Position numbers and translations under genes: made by a program. A stretch of 64,000 nt of DNA from Heterodera schachtii (lineage: Eukaryota > Nematoda > Chromadorea > Rhabditida > Heteroderidae), in the NCBI GenBank assembly GCA_023374025.1, contig SIJG01000059.1, positions 468,671-532,670 on the forward strand, in the 5' to 3' direction. How positions within the stretch are numbered: the stretch's first letter is position 1; the number at the start of each line of letters is the position of its first letter. The notes under the pieces are model-generated. The model was not told where the DNA came from. It did not search any database and saw only the letters and a list, made by a program, of their open reading frames with translations. Shown in pieces: positions 31,245 through 41,762 of the stretch.

Positions 31245-34200
31245 ATGCAAAAAAATTTGGCATTACAGCAACTGATGGCAAACGTTGTGCCAGAACAACT
31301 ACCATTTCGACCTTCAATGCCGGAGTACACAGATGTGTTGCCACCGCCAAACCATGACGATGTTCAGGCAAGAGACACAATGCCAAAATGACGCCAAATT
31401 TAAAATTCAAATTTCATCTTTTTTCAGGTCCAAGTGATGGCCTTTGGCTATATGTTACTGTTTCTGCTTGGCACTTGTGGGAACGTGGCAGTGCTAACAA
31501 TGGTCAGCAAAAACAATTTTTGGGGCCGATGCCAAAAGCCTCACATTCTCTGAATCTCAAAAAAACGGGTCGGAGGAGGTCGTTTCCCCCACGTCATTCA
31601 CCCCAAAATTTTTTTTTCAAAATTAGAAATTTTTCAAAAAGATCCTAGGTTTTTAAACAAATTTTTGAAAAATTCGCATTTTTTCAAAATTTTATTATGA
31701 ATTACTGTTTAAAGTAGGGTTAAGCCCCGACCCCGAGCCCCCCGGCCCCCGACCCGACCCGAGACGTTTTTTGGACCAATCCCCCGACCCGACCCCCGAC
31801 ATGTCGTCCCCCGAGGTCCCCGGCCCCCGACTTTTTGCCCCCCGACCCCCCGACACTATTTCGGGGGATTGGGGACTCCGAGCGTTTTAAAAATTTAAAA
31901 GTTAATTCATCCACGAAGGCGGGAAATATTGAAAATTTTTGAGATTTTGAACAAATTTTCTTAATAAAATACATTAAAAATTACGAAAAACTTTCCGGCG
32001 GTGGCTATCGGCAGCGCCGGCCCCTCAAAACCATGGTGCCGATCGGTAATTTTTCAAAATATGAACATCAAGGCCGAAAAATAAGATTTTAGGGTCAAAA
32101 TAATAACATTTAGCAATATTTTTTTCAAATCAGTAAACTTTTACAATTTATTTGATCAAAATGCTATCAAATTTTATATTTTTAGTCTCCCATTATCAAA
32201 TAAGGACAAACGAAGTTAAAACTAAGATTTTGGCCCCAAAAATAAGATTAAAAAAACGGCTTTTTACATTGTAAAAACAGGGCTGCTAACTGAAAAATTT
32301 CAAAACCAGCATTTAGCCAACAAGAATCATCATTTGGGGAATCAGCATTTTAGAAATTTAGTCCAAATGAAAAAAAACATGCTTTTTTGTGACGCGCTTT
32401 TTCCACAAAAAATTTTTTGGACACAGGGGACCGGCGGTGCCGAGAGGCGCCGCCGGGAGAATTTTTTGAAAATTGGGAGTTTTTGGTAGCATTTTTACAT
32501 AAAATGGCCATTTTAAAGTTTTTTTCAGAAAAAGCAATAAGGACACTTACGAACCCTGCTTAATGACATTATGCCATAAAATTTCAAAACTATAAATATA
32601 TTTAAAAAATCTGAACAATTTTCGTCGCTACCCCAACTAAGAACATTCTTATAAATAACGCACTCATGCTGGCGCTAACGAAATCAGATGATTAAAGTGA
32701 AAAAAGGAAGATTTACGAGCATTTAAAAATAAAAATTGTTTTTCTTTAAAAAATTTTGTTGATCACTACCCGATCGGGGTCCCCGACCCCCGACAATTGA
32801 GCTCCCCCCCGACCCGACCCCCGACATGTCGCCCCCCGAGGTCCCCGGCCCCCGACTTTTTGCCCCCCGAGGCCTCGGGGCTTAACCCTAGTTTAAAGTC
32901 AATGAAAATTTTTTCAAAAATTTTTTCCTTGAAATTTTCTTATGAGAAATTTACTAAGATGATTTTTTCTTGAAATTTCGAAGTTTAAAATTATTTTTTT
33001 AATTTTCGGATCGGAACGATGGGGTGAAGTACACCCAAAACGGGTCATAAATCATTTTGTAATTTTTTAAAAATTTTCATTTTTGCATTTTTTCAGTTTT
33101 TTTTAATTTTTTGATCAATTAAAAGTGATCAGAATTCACATTTTTTAAATGAATTTTTAGGTGACAACAATGGTCCGCTCACGACGAGCACATTTGGACA
33201 ACACTCTGATCTACATGGTGGTGCTCAGCTGTGTTGATTTTGGCGTGTGAGTTGTTGTTGTTGGCAGAATGCCAAAAATTACAAAAAAAAAACATTTTGC
33301 CAAATTCAAATATTTATTGCAGTTGTCTGTCGTTGCCATTCACTGTGATTGACCAAATTCTCGGCTTTTGGATGTTCGGCTCAACAATGTGCAAGCTGCA
33401 TGCGGTGCTGGAAAACTTTGGCAAAGTCCTCTCGGCATTGATTATCACTGGTAATGGGAAAATGTGCCAAATGTTACTCATTTAATACAGCAATAATACA
33501 GTATCACCCGCTTCTACCGTAATAAATTGAAATTTATTTATTTATTTTTTAAAATTAAAATGTTTTTTAAGCAATGTCTTTCGACCGTTTTGCTGGCGTT
33601 TGCCTTTCACACATTCGATGGTTGCGTTCAAGGCGATTGGCAATTTGCATTTTGATCGGTTGGTTTTTGCTTTTACCGAGCCAGAATCCCTGATTTTAAG
33701 CATTTCCTGATCACGAGAATCCCTTGATTTTTGAGTTTTTACATCCCCGGCCTTTACCAAGCACGAATCCCTGACTTTTATGCTGTTAACCTGATCACGA
33801 ATCTCGCTCGTTTTTGAGTTTTTATATCCCAAGCAGCCTTACGGAGCACGAATCCCTAAATTTTCGGCATTTTCTGATCACGAACCCCTCGATTTTTGGG
33901 TTTTTCCATCCCACAAATCCTCGATTTTGTGATATTTTATATCCACCCCTCCCCCCCCCCCAAAAAAAAGTTGTGACTTTTAAGCATTTAATTTGTAAAG
34001 TGCAGGCAAAATTTATTTTTCAATATTTGAAGGGATGGCTATTTATGCGCTGGTCGCACTCTGTCCACTGTTGCTGAACTTCAAAGCGCGTGAAGTCATT
34101 CTGTTTCAAGTCGTCATTTCAATTCAAAATAATATTAAAAAAATATATATTTTTATAAATTATTTTTATTTATTAAAAAATATTCTTTTTTAAATTAAAT

Positions 34201-37200
34201 TAATTAAAAACAATTTTTACGAATAAAAATGTTCAGAAGGAGACAGGACCCAACAAAATCACGCGAATGCGCATTGAAAAATGCACAATGGTAATTACTG
34301 ATTTTTTAAAAATTATAATTAATCAATTAATTTGTTTTTTTAATTTCCGGTCGAAATGAGTGCCCCTCTCTTCACATTGTTCACCTGTTTTTTGCTCGTC
34401 CTCTGTTATTTGGTCCCATTGTTTTTGGTCACCTTTTTCTACACCAAACTCCTCTCAAAACTGTACCAACATGCGCGACAATTTAAAGTAAAAAAATTTG
34501 GGGGAAAATTTTTTTAATTTTTAATGAATTTAATTAAAAAATAATTTTTTGGGTGCTATTTAAAAATTAAAAAGCAATGGGGTGACCCTATTGGATTGCA
34601 AAAAAAAAAAAATTTTTTTTTTTTTTTTGTGAGTCCTGAGAAATTGTTCTCGACGTTTTTGAGTACTTGAACATGAATCTGACATCAATTTTGACCAGTT
34701 TCTAATCCCTAACCCGAACATGGACAAGCCAAAAATCACGAATTTTTCATTTATATATTTTTTTTTTGCTCAAAATTTAGGTTAGTAAAATCGGAATTCG
34801 TTAAAATATATGTCTGATTCGTGATCAGGGGACCCCAAAATCCACCAGGGAACAGATTTTCATTTCTAAAATCTAATCAAAAGAGTGTCCCCCATTTGTT
34901 TTTTAATAAAATTCAAAAATTAAGCGTTTATTTTTTTAATTGGAAATATTTAAAAATAAATTAAAAATAATATTTCTTTAATTTGTTCAGACCACAAAAT
35001 TCCGTTCCCAAATTCCACTGATGAGGATTTCGTTGTACACATTGGCGGTCGCCTGTTTCTACTTCACTTGCTGGACCCCGTAAGTGGAAATGTTTCCAAA
35101 AAACACAAAAAATCGAATTTTAAAAATTTTAATTTCCCATTTTTATAGCTTTTGGGTGGCCACGGCATTTGCCGTTTATCTGGAATATGCCGGTGAACAC
35201 AATGGTGCCGTGCCACCAATATTCGTCTATTGCATGTGAGTAAAAAAAAAATTTGAAAAAATGACTAGTAATAAAGACCCATTTTATACACATGTATTAT
35301 TGCCTTTTAGGATTATAATAAAATTCTTAGGAGTTTTAAATATTTTTTCTTTTAGGTATTTCATCCATGCACTTCCGTTCACAAATTCAGCCATCAATTG
35401 GATTTTATATGGTAAGTGGTCAAATCGAACAAAAAAAATCGCTATGACCCAGTAAGTGTTACTGTATTTTACAGTACTTCTTGGTTTTCTATGACCCAGT
35501 AATGTTACTGTATTTTACAGTACGTCTAGGTTTTCTATGACCCAATAATGTTACAATATTTTACAGTACTTCTTGCTTTTCTATATGAGAGTCATTTTTC
35601 CAAGATATTCAGTTTAAAGAGCTTTTATAACTTCTATATGTCATCAGTAGTTGTTCTCTTAATAATTACAGTATAATTATGCCCAGGGATATTATTGTAT
35701 CGAAATTAATTGACCCTATGATTTTCTCATTTAATTAATCCTCGAAGTAATTGAGCCAATTATTTTTCTACTGAATTAATCCGCCTCACCTTCCTTCCCC
35801 TATATCAAGGTGCCATGAATGGTCAGTTGCAGCAGCGAATTCGGCACAGCGGTGTGCCGTTCGCAACAGCAGTCAGCCGTGCCGCCGCCGCCCGAGTTTT
35901 TCATCGACCACCGTACCACCACGTTGTTGAACGGTGGAAACGGTAGCAGCACACTGAGCAGCACTACGGTAGCGATTACGTCATCCAACGGTGGTTGCCA
36001 TGCGAATGGCACAGCAGTCGTCGGCGCTGCGCAACAATTGGCACCATCAAACGTGACAACGCCGGCACTTTTGTTGAAGGCATACGAAGCAGCGGTGTGT
36101 GATTAAGATTATATTTAAATTTAATCAATTATAAACCCCTAAAAATTAATTTTTGACAATTGTATTATAATATTTAAAATTTAATTTTTCTGATTTATTT
36201 TAATCGATTTTAATTTTTACATTAATTGGTTTCTAAGGCTGGAAATATATTTAAAAATCGAAAAATATTTACTTAAAATATGTGAAAAATCACCATATGT
36301 AAAATATGTATAAAAAAAACTCCAAATACGTATAAAATTATGTAAAATTTTAATAAATTTTTATGTTTTTTAAATATACAATTTTTGCCATTAATATTTC
36401 TTTTTATTTGCATGAATTTGCAACAATGGTGATTGTTAACATACATATTTCATAATTTATTTTTTAATTTTGACAATTTTAATATATTATAAAAAACTTT
36501 CTGAAACATTAAACTCAGAAACCAAATTTTTTAAATTTTATAAATTTTCTAATTATTTTAAGGGTTGCTATCGTCGCAAATCGTCCTCATGCTCCATGAA
36601 TGTGCTGAACTCGTTGAACTCCTCGACTGCTGCTGGTCTCGATGGTGGTGGTGCACCAATTAAAGCTGCTTATGACTTGACGCAAGAAGTTCTGGAAAAA
36701 GTATCAGCTGCTGTTGTTGCTGGAAAGGAGCAACAGCAACAACAAGTTGAAGGAGTACAAAATGAACTTAATGAACAGCAAAAACAACACCAGCAGCAAC
36801 ACCAGCATGAGGACACGTCACAGGTGTTAAATTAATTTGATTAAGGTGGGATTATCCCCGTTTCCGGCGTCCCCGACAATTTTTGTCCCCGAAGAATTGG
36901 GAGGCCATTTTCGAGTCTTCTAAGTAAATGATAGATTCAATTTCGAAAATTTCGAGATTTTCCATGTGCACCAAAAATTGCAACAAAAAAAAGGATATGT
37001 TGTAAAAATGAAAAAATTTGCACATTATTTTTTCAAAATTTAGGGTAAAATTCCTCGAAATTTCTTCAATGTTAAATTTAAGCTAAAAAACCCTAAAATA
37101 AATGAATAAAAATATAAAATAAAGAACTAAATTAATTTTGAAGAAAATTTATTACAACATTTTTTTTTTTAAATACATTTTTTTAAATCAATATTTAAAC

Positions 37201-37540
37201 AAAATAAATCAAAACTAAAGATTTTTGAAAAAATTTTTCAGTCCTTACAGATCAAATGGGCCGCTTTAATAGAGGGGGCACTTTAAATAGAAGATTTTTT
37301 GAAAAAAGCCAAAATTGGCACATAAATATGAAAATAAATTTCATTTTTTTTAATTTTCAGCTCCCAAATTGGGCCGCTTCATCGTCAGCTGAAGCAGAAG
37401 CCAATACTGATCACTTTCCGGGTGATGCCGATGATGACGAGGCTGCTGCTGTTGTACATGAGCAAACATTGTTGCTGCACAGCTCGGACTCGATGGACAT
37501 GTTGTTGCGCATCGATTGCGAATCGACCACATTTCTTTGA
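31245..37540 (+). CDS. Rhodopsin-class G-protein-coupled receptor (neuropeptide-receptor-like)
   Basis: The exons are 31,245-31,367; 31,428-31,502; 33,161-33,246; 33,323-33,450; 33,572-33,658; 34,033-34,109; 34,237-34,290; 34,350-34,487; 34,991-35,079; 35,149-35,235; 35,356-35,411; 35,810 on; probable tail exons 36,563-36,823 and 37,361-37,540. Every phase fits through the seventh helix. Landmarks: extracellular N-terminus of about 40 residues; TM1 GTCGNVAVLT; ICL1 RSRRAHLDNT; TM2 SCVDFG; TM3 Cys in STMCKLHAVLENFG; SFDRF (variant DRY); ECL2 EKCTM; TM6 FTCWTPFW; TM7 NSAINWILYG (variant NPxxY). It is a plasma-membrane peptide or amine receptor. Intron 1 has a GC donor. Intron 7 ends in CG instead of AG. 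In exon 12 the receptor frame stops at 35,944, while the +1 frame leads in phase into the tail exons. Ligand unknown. Confidence 0.8.
31715..32890. mobile_element. 1,176-bp hAT-like element (TAGGGTTAAGCC family) in GPCR intron 2
   Basis: The termini TAGGGTTAAGCCCCGA / TCGGGGCTTAACCCTA are flanked by exact 8-bp duplications GTTTAAAG (31,707-31,714 and 32,891-32,898). The right arm of the inverted repeat has the empty site (ACTGTTTAAAGTCAA in reverse, about 39,385). The ends are rich in CCCCGACCCCCGA; the interior holds two GC-rich hairpins (31,995-32,020 and 32,431-32,455). No transposase. Confidence 0.95.
35443..35582 (+). repeat. Three tandem 46-bp repeats in GPCR intron 11
   Basis: Each unit runs CTATGACCCAGTAATGTTAC...TATTTTACAGTACTTCTTG with a few substitutions. 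Each unit includes a TTTTACAG that resembles a splice acceptor. Confidence 0.85.
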
Positions 37541-37834
37541 CACACAAATTTTATTGCTTGTTAAGCTCGAGAAATCTCATCATTTTCGAGTGATGACCAT
37601 CCAAGAAAAATTTCTGGCATTTTGCACTCTCGAGCATCATTAATTTTAAATACATTCGGCAGCAGCAAAGGGTGGAAATTTCAAATAGTGAGAAATATGA
37701 TGGCATTCCGAGGCCCCATTTTCGGAAATCGGAATTTCAAGACCCAAAAATCGGTATTCCGACACCAAAAATGTCGGAAATTGGAATTTCTTGCCGTCCC
37801 TGGATGACACTTTTTGTACATAAATAGCGGTCTA

Positions 37835-38217
37835 CGTCAGTTGGGCCCTCACGTTTAGGCCCCCACGTTTGGGCCTCAGCATGTTTTTCCACTATAATTT
37901 TTTTCTATGCCATCCAAATCTAATAAACTTGGTATCATTCGAAAGCTTAACATGTTTAGAAGCTTTTTCTAAGGTATCGCTTCGCGATTAGACAATTACC
38001 AAAAAAGTTACACATTAAAATTGCGAAAAGTCGAAATTTTTGAAGTTTTTTCTTTATAAAAATATTTCCAGGCTTGAAAATCTTTTCGCTTTTGGTAAAG
38101 CTAATAGAGCATGTTAAGAGCTTTCGAATGATACCAAGAATGTTGGATTTAGATGCCAAAGAAAAAAGCTATCGTGGAAAAACATGCTGGGGCCCAAACG
38201 TGAGGGCCCAACCGACG
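37835..38217. mobile_element. 383-bp inverted-repeat MITE
   Basis: CGTCAGTTGGGCCCTCACGT...CATGTTTTTCCAC is mirrored by GTGGAAAAACATG...GTGAGGGCCCAACCGACG. The interior carries two facing copies of the GGTATCATTCGAAAGC motif. It interrupts the GPCR 3' flank that is continuous in tail copy B. Confidence 0.75.
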
Positions 38218-38320
38218 GGTTTTACTTTAAACAAAGAAATAATTTTAATGCATTTCTCATATTTAAAAATGTATTTTTTTTAATCTTAAATTTGTTAAAA
38301 ATTTAATTAAATTTATTTAT

Positions 38321-38493
38321 TTTTACGTTGGATCCGAACCCGCACCCCCAAAATTAGGAATTTAACCAACTGAGCCACCAATTTTATGTGAAAACACAGC
38401 CAAAATTTCGATTTTCGAGGCCCTGTAACTTTTGAAGCAGGCGGAATGCACCGCTAAAATTAAAAATTCGCAACAGAAGTCAACCCTGCTCTA
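38321..38493 (-). repeat. tRNA-like (SINE-type) repeat, copy 1
   Basis: On the minus strand GGTGGCTCAGTTGGTTAAAT...GTGCGGGTTCGGATCCAACG has polymerase III box A-like (TGGCTCAGTTGG) and box B-like (GGTTCGGATCC) blocks. The 173-bp unit starts TAGAGCAGGGTTGAC. It is about 98% alike to 38,964-39,136. Not a functional tRNA: stems do not pair well. Confidence 0.65.
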
Positions 38494-38963
38494 TCCAATG
38501 GTATATAGCTTATATGCATTTTCCCACTCACAGCTCGGAATGTTCCCTTGTGAACACTAAATTATTTTCATTTTTAATTTGCTTTTTTAAATCGATTTGT
38601 TGTATATAAATAAATTAAATTTGAAAAATGGCAATGGATCAATAAGATTTTTACATACATATAATGCTGATTTACCGTTATTGCAGTTAAATTAATTACG
38701 GCAAAACACTGACCCAACAAATACAAATATATGGGAAAGAGAAGCAGAAAGAATAAAATAATTCGCTTTTTCCATTTTTTGGCGTTTCATGTAAATTTCA
38801 AGTAACGTCGAGAAAATTTTGTCCTGCTGTTCCCGTATTTTTCACCGGAATGGATTTTTAGAATTTTTTGTTTCCGCTGATCATTTCGCTGCATGTGCAC
38901 CTTTTTTTGCGGCACGCTTTTTGAGCCTTTTGGGGAACAGCTGGGAGGGTCCGGATTTTAAAT

Positions 38964-39136
38964 TTTTACGTTGGATCCGAACCCGGACCCCCAAAATTAG
39001 GAATTTAACCAACTGAGCCACCAATTTTATGTGAAAACACAGCCAAAATTTCGATTTTCGAGGCCCTGTAACTTTTGAAGCAGGCGGAATGCACCGCTAA
39101 AATTAAAAATTCGCAATAGAAGTCAACCCTGCTCTA
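38964..39136 (-). repeat. tRNA-like (SINE-type) repeat, copy 2
   Basis: The second copy of the 173-bp unit, with the same A- and B-box-like blocks. Its outer end at 39,136 coincides with the inner boundary of the right inverted-repeat arm, so the breakpoint lies at this element. Confidence 0.65.
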
Positions 39137-39595
39137 AAAATGTGAATTCTGATCAGTTTTAATTGATCAAAAAATTAAAAAAAACTGAAAAAATGCAAAA
39201 ATGAAAATTTTTAAAAAATTACAAAGTGATTTATGACCCGTTTTGGGTGTAGTTCACCCCGTCGTTCCGATCCGAAAATTAAAAAAATAATTTCAAACTT
39301 CGAAATTTCAAGAAAAAATCATCTTAGTAAATTTCTCATAAGAAAATTTCAAGGAAAAAATTTTTGAAAAAATTTTCATTGACTTTAAACAGTAATTCAT
39401 AATAAAATTTTGAAAAAATGCGAATTTTTCAAAAAATTTGTTTAAAAACCTAGGATCTTTTTGAAAAATTTCTAATTTTGAAAAAAAAATTTTGGGGTGA
39501 ATGACGTGGGGGAAACGACCTCCTCCGACCCGTTTTTTTGAGATTCAGAGAATGTGAGGCTTTTGGCATCGGCCCCAAAAATTGTTTTTGCTGAC

Positions 39596-39853
39596 CATTG
39601 TTAGCACTGCCACGTTCCCACAAGTGCCAAGCAGAAACAGTAACATATAGCCAAAGGCCATCACTTGGACCTGAAAAAAGAGGAAATTTGAATTTTAAAT
39701 TTGGCGCCATTTTGGCATTTTGTCTCTTGCCTGGACATCGTCATGGTTTGGCGGTGGCAACACATCCGTGTACTCCGGCATTGATGGTCGAAATGGTAGT
39801 TGTTCTGGCACAACGTTTGCCATCAGTTGCTGTAATGCCAAATTTTTTTGCAT
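39596..39853 (-). pseudogene. Truncated GPCR copy (exons 1-2 only)
   Basis: Exon 1 copy is 39,853-39,731 (MQKNLALQQLMANVV...) and exon 2 copy is 39,670-39,596 (VQVMAFGYMLLFLLGTCGNV). They keep the GC donor and CAG acceptor. I see three base differences from the + strand exon 1, all synonymous (CCT/CCA, ACA/ACG, GTT/GTC). No exons 3-12 follow on this strand, so no receptor can be made. Confidence 0.85.
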
Positions 39854-41762
39854 TTTGTTTAGAAATTTTCAATTTTTTTTGATTGGCTAAAAGTTTAATT
39901 TTATTTTAAATATTTAAAAAAATTAAATTTTTCATTTTTTTTTATTAAACGCTTTGGAATCATTTTAATTAAAAATCGGGGCAAGAAATTCACACAGATA
40001 AGATTTTTATCTCACACCGCTTCAAATATTTATTATTGAAATGAATGAGAGATTGGAATTAATTTATTTAAAACATTTTTAATTTAAAATATTATTTTAA
40101 AAAGTTAAATTTTAATTTTCAAAGTTTTTGGGGGAAACTTTTTTTAGAGGCCTGGACAATGTTTACTTCCTTAATTATAGGTCTGGGCTAAACTTTCTTG
40201 AAAAAAATCCGTCTCGGTTTTGGGTTTTTTTCGAAAATAGACAATAAATATTTTTTCCAATTTTTCACATTTTTTTTTGCCCACTATTTTCTTCTACTGC
40301 GTGCCGTGCATTTTCAACTGCCACAATCGCTTTCCCCAACATTGTCATGTCTTTGCGGAGCTCATTTTTTTGCTTTTTTCTGCTGCTGTTGTTGGTTGCT
40401 TTTCCCCCGCCATTTCAATTAAAAATTTCCTTTGTTTTTGTTGGAATTTTTCTGAAAATTTTAATCATATTTGTTAATTTTAATTAGGAAATTCATTAAA
40501 TCTAATGAGCAAAAACAATTATTCTAATTTTTTCACCTTCAAATGGCAAAAAACCGCTTTTTCTGATTGGGTTGTTGCGTAAAATAAATAGCTATACTTT
40601 ACGAATTAATTGGTTGCTAAAATGGTACGGTAGCGTATAGTAAATCACTACAGTAGTTTTGAGTCATAATTGAACTATACACATATTAATCATTGAATGA
40701 TAGACACATCAAAATTTTGTTAGCAAAGCATTAAATATGTTTCTTAATTGCCCGATTGTGTGAGTCAAAATCCGAAAATTTAGTCGGATTCAAATTTCAT
40801 TTTTTGACGGAACTTTCTTTTTTTAATACATACGAATTGGAAATATTTTCCCCGGGTTTTCAGGGTCCTTGATCACGAACATATGACACCGTTCTTCGGA
40901 TCACAAAAGAAAAAATTTAATAAACCCGATATTTTTTCGGAATTTCAAAATTAACCAAATACTTTTTAAAAAGGTGTGCAAAACCAACGTGATTCCTTCT
41001 GCTGCTCTTTCCCATTTACTACATATTTTTGTATTTGGGTCATCGTTTTGCCGTTCTAATTTAACTGAAATGACCGCAAATCGGCATTATATGTAAAATG
41101 CCTAAGCTTAAGTTCAAGGCGTAATGGATCAAAGTTCAGAGAGCAAAACTCAATTGGCCATCAATGAATTGAAAAATCTGTAGCAACACTACAGCACATG
41201 TTTCAAACAATTTTTGGGTTTTTTTCGTGGTCGGGTAGGCCCAGAAAATGCATAAATCGAGCCGAATGTTTATTTTTCATAAGAAATTTCGGTACTTCCG
41301 GGTTATGCTGTCCCCCCCCCCCCTCAAAAAATTCCAAAATTCGTAATTTGGGGTTCCAAGGTCGCTGATCACGAATATGATATTTATTTTAACATCTGAT
41401 GACTTTTAATCATAGATTTGACCTAATTTTCTTAAATTTTTAAGTCTTATAAATCATAACTTTTTGGTGAACTGACTAATCGCTTAGCTTCTGCTTAATG
41501 AAAGCTTCTAAACACGTAGAGCTTTCGAATGATACCAATTTTGAAGAAATCAACCGATGAACAAAAAAGTTATGGCCATTCCCATTTCAAATTGTACGAA
41601 ACGCCATTGTACGAACTGCCTTGACCCCAAAGAAAACAATGAAAGAGAGCAGTTCAAAAAGCAAATAGGTATTTAATTAATTATCAACATAATTCAGCGA
41701 ACTCAAAAAATGATCGGTCAATTCTCACATTTTTCAAATGCCAAAAATTCATTTCCACATAA
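39854..41762. other. Mirror of the GPCR upstream region
   Basis: Inverted copy of 29,335-31,244, with the same C/G run (about 41,310-41,323), GGTATCATTCGAAAGC motif and small leader ORF on the minus strand. No additional gene. Confidence 0.6.

Larger units (their letters stand above)
28908..33146 (+). repeat. Left arm of giant inverted repeat
   Basis: Read in reverse complement, the sequence matches 42,189-39,137 at near identity (for example 29,334 corresponds to 41,763). It covers FB10 exons 4-5, a 1.8-kb gene-free stretch and GPCR exons 1-2. A 1,176-bp hAT-like element (31,715-32,890) is present only in this arm. Upstream of 28,908 similarity drops to the level of general FB paralogy. Confidence 0.9.
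37541..39136. other. GPCR 3' flank with insertions
   Basis: 37,541-37,830 is the GPCR 3' flank shared with tail copies A and B. 38,540-38,730 matches sequence near 27.0 and 30.0 kb in reverse or direct orientation. Between these are an inverted-repeat element and two tRNA-like repeats. No further gene is seen. Confidence 0.55.

Noticed and set aside
38321..38393. Possible functional tRNA gene
   Set aside because: A- and B-box-like blocks are present, but the stems do not pair and the unit is a repeated 173-bp sequence.
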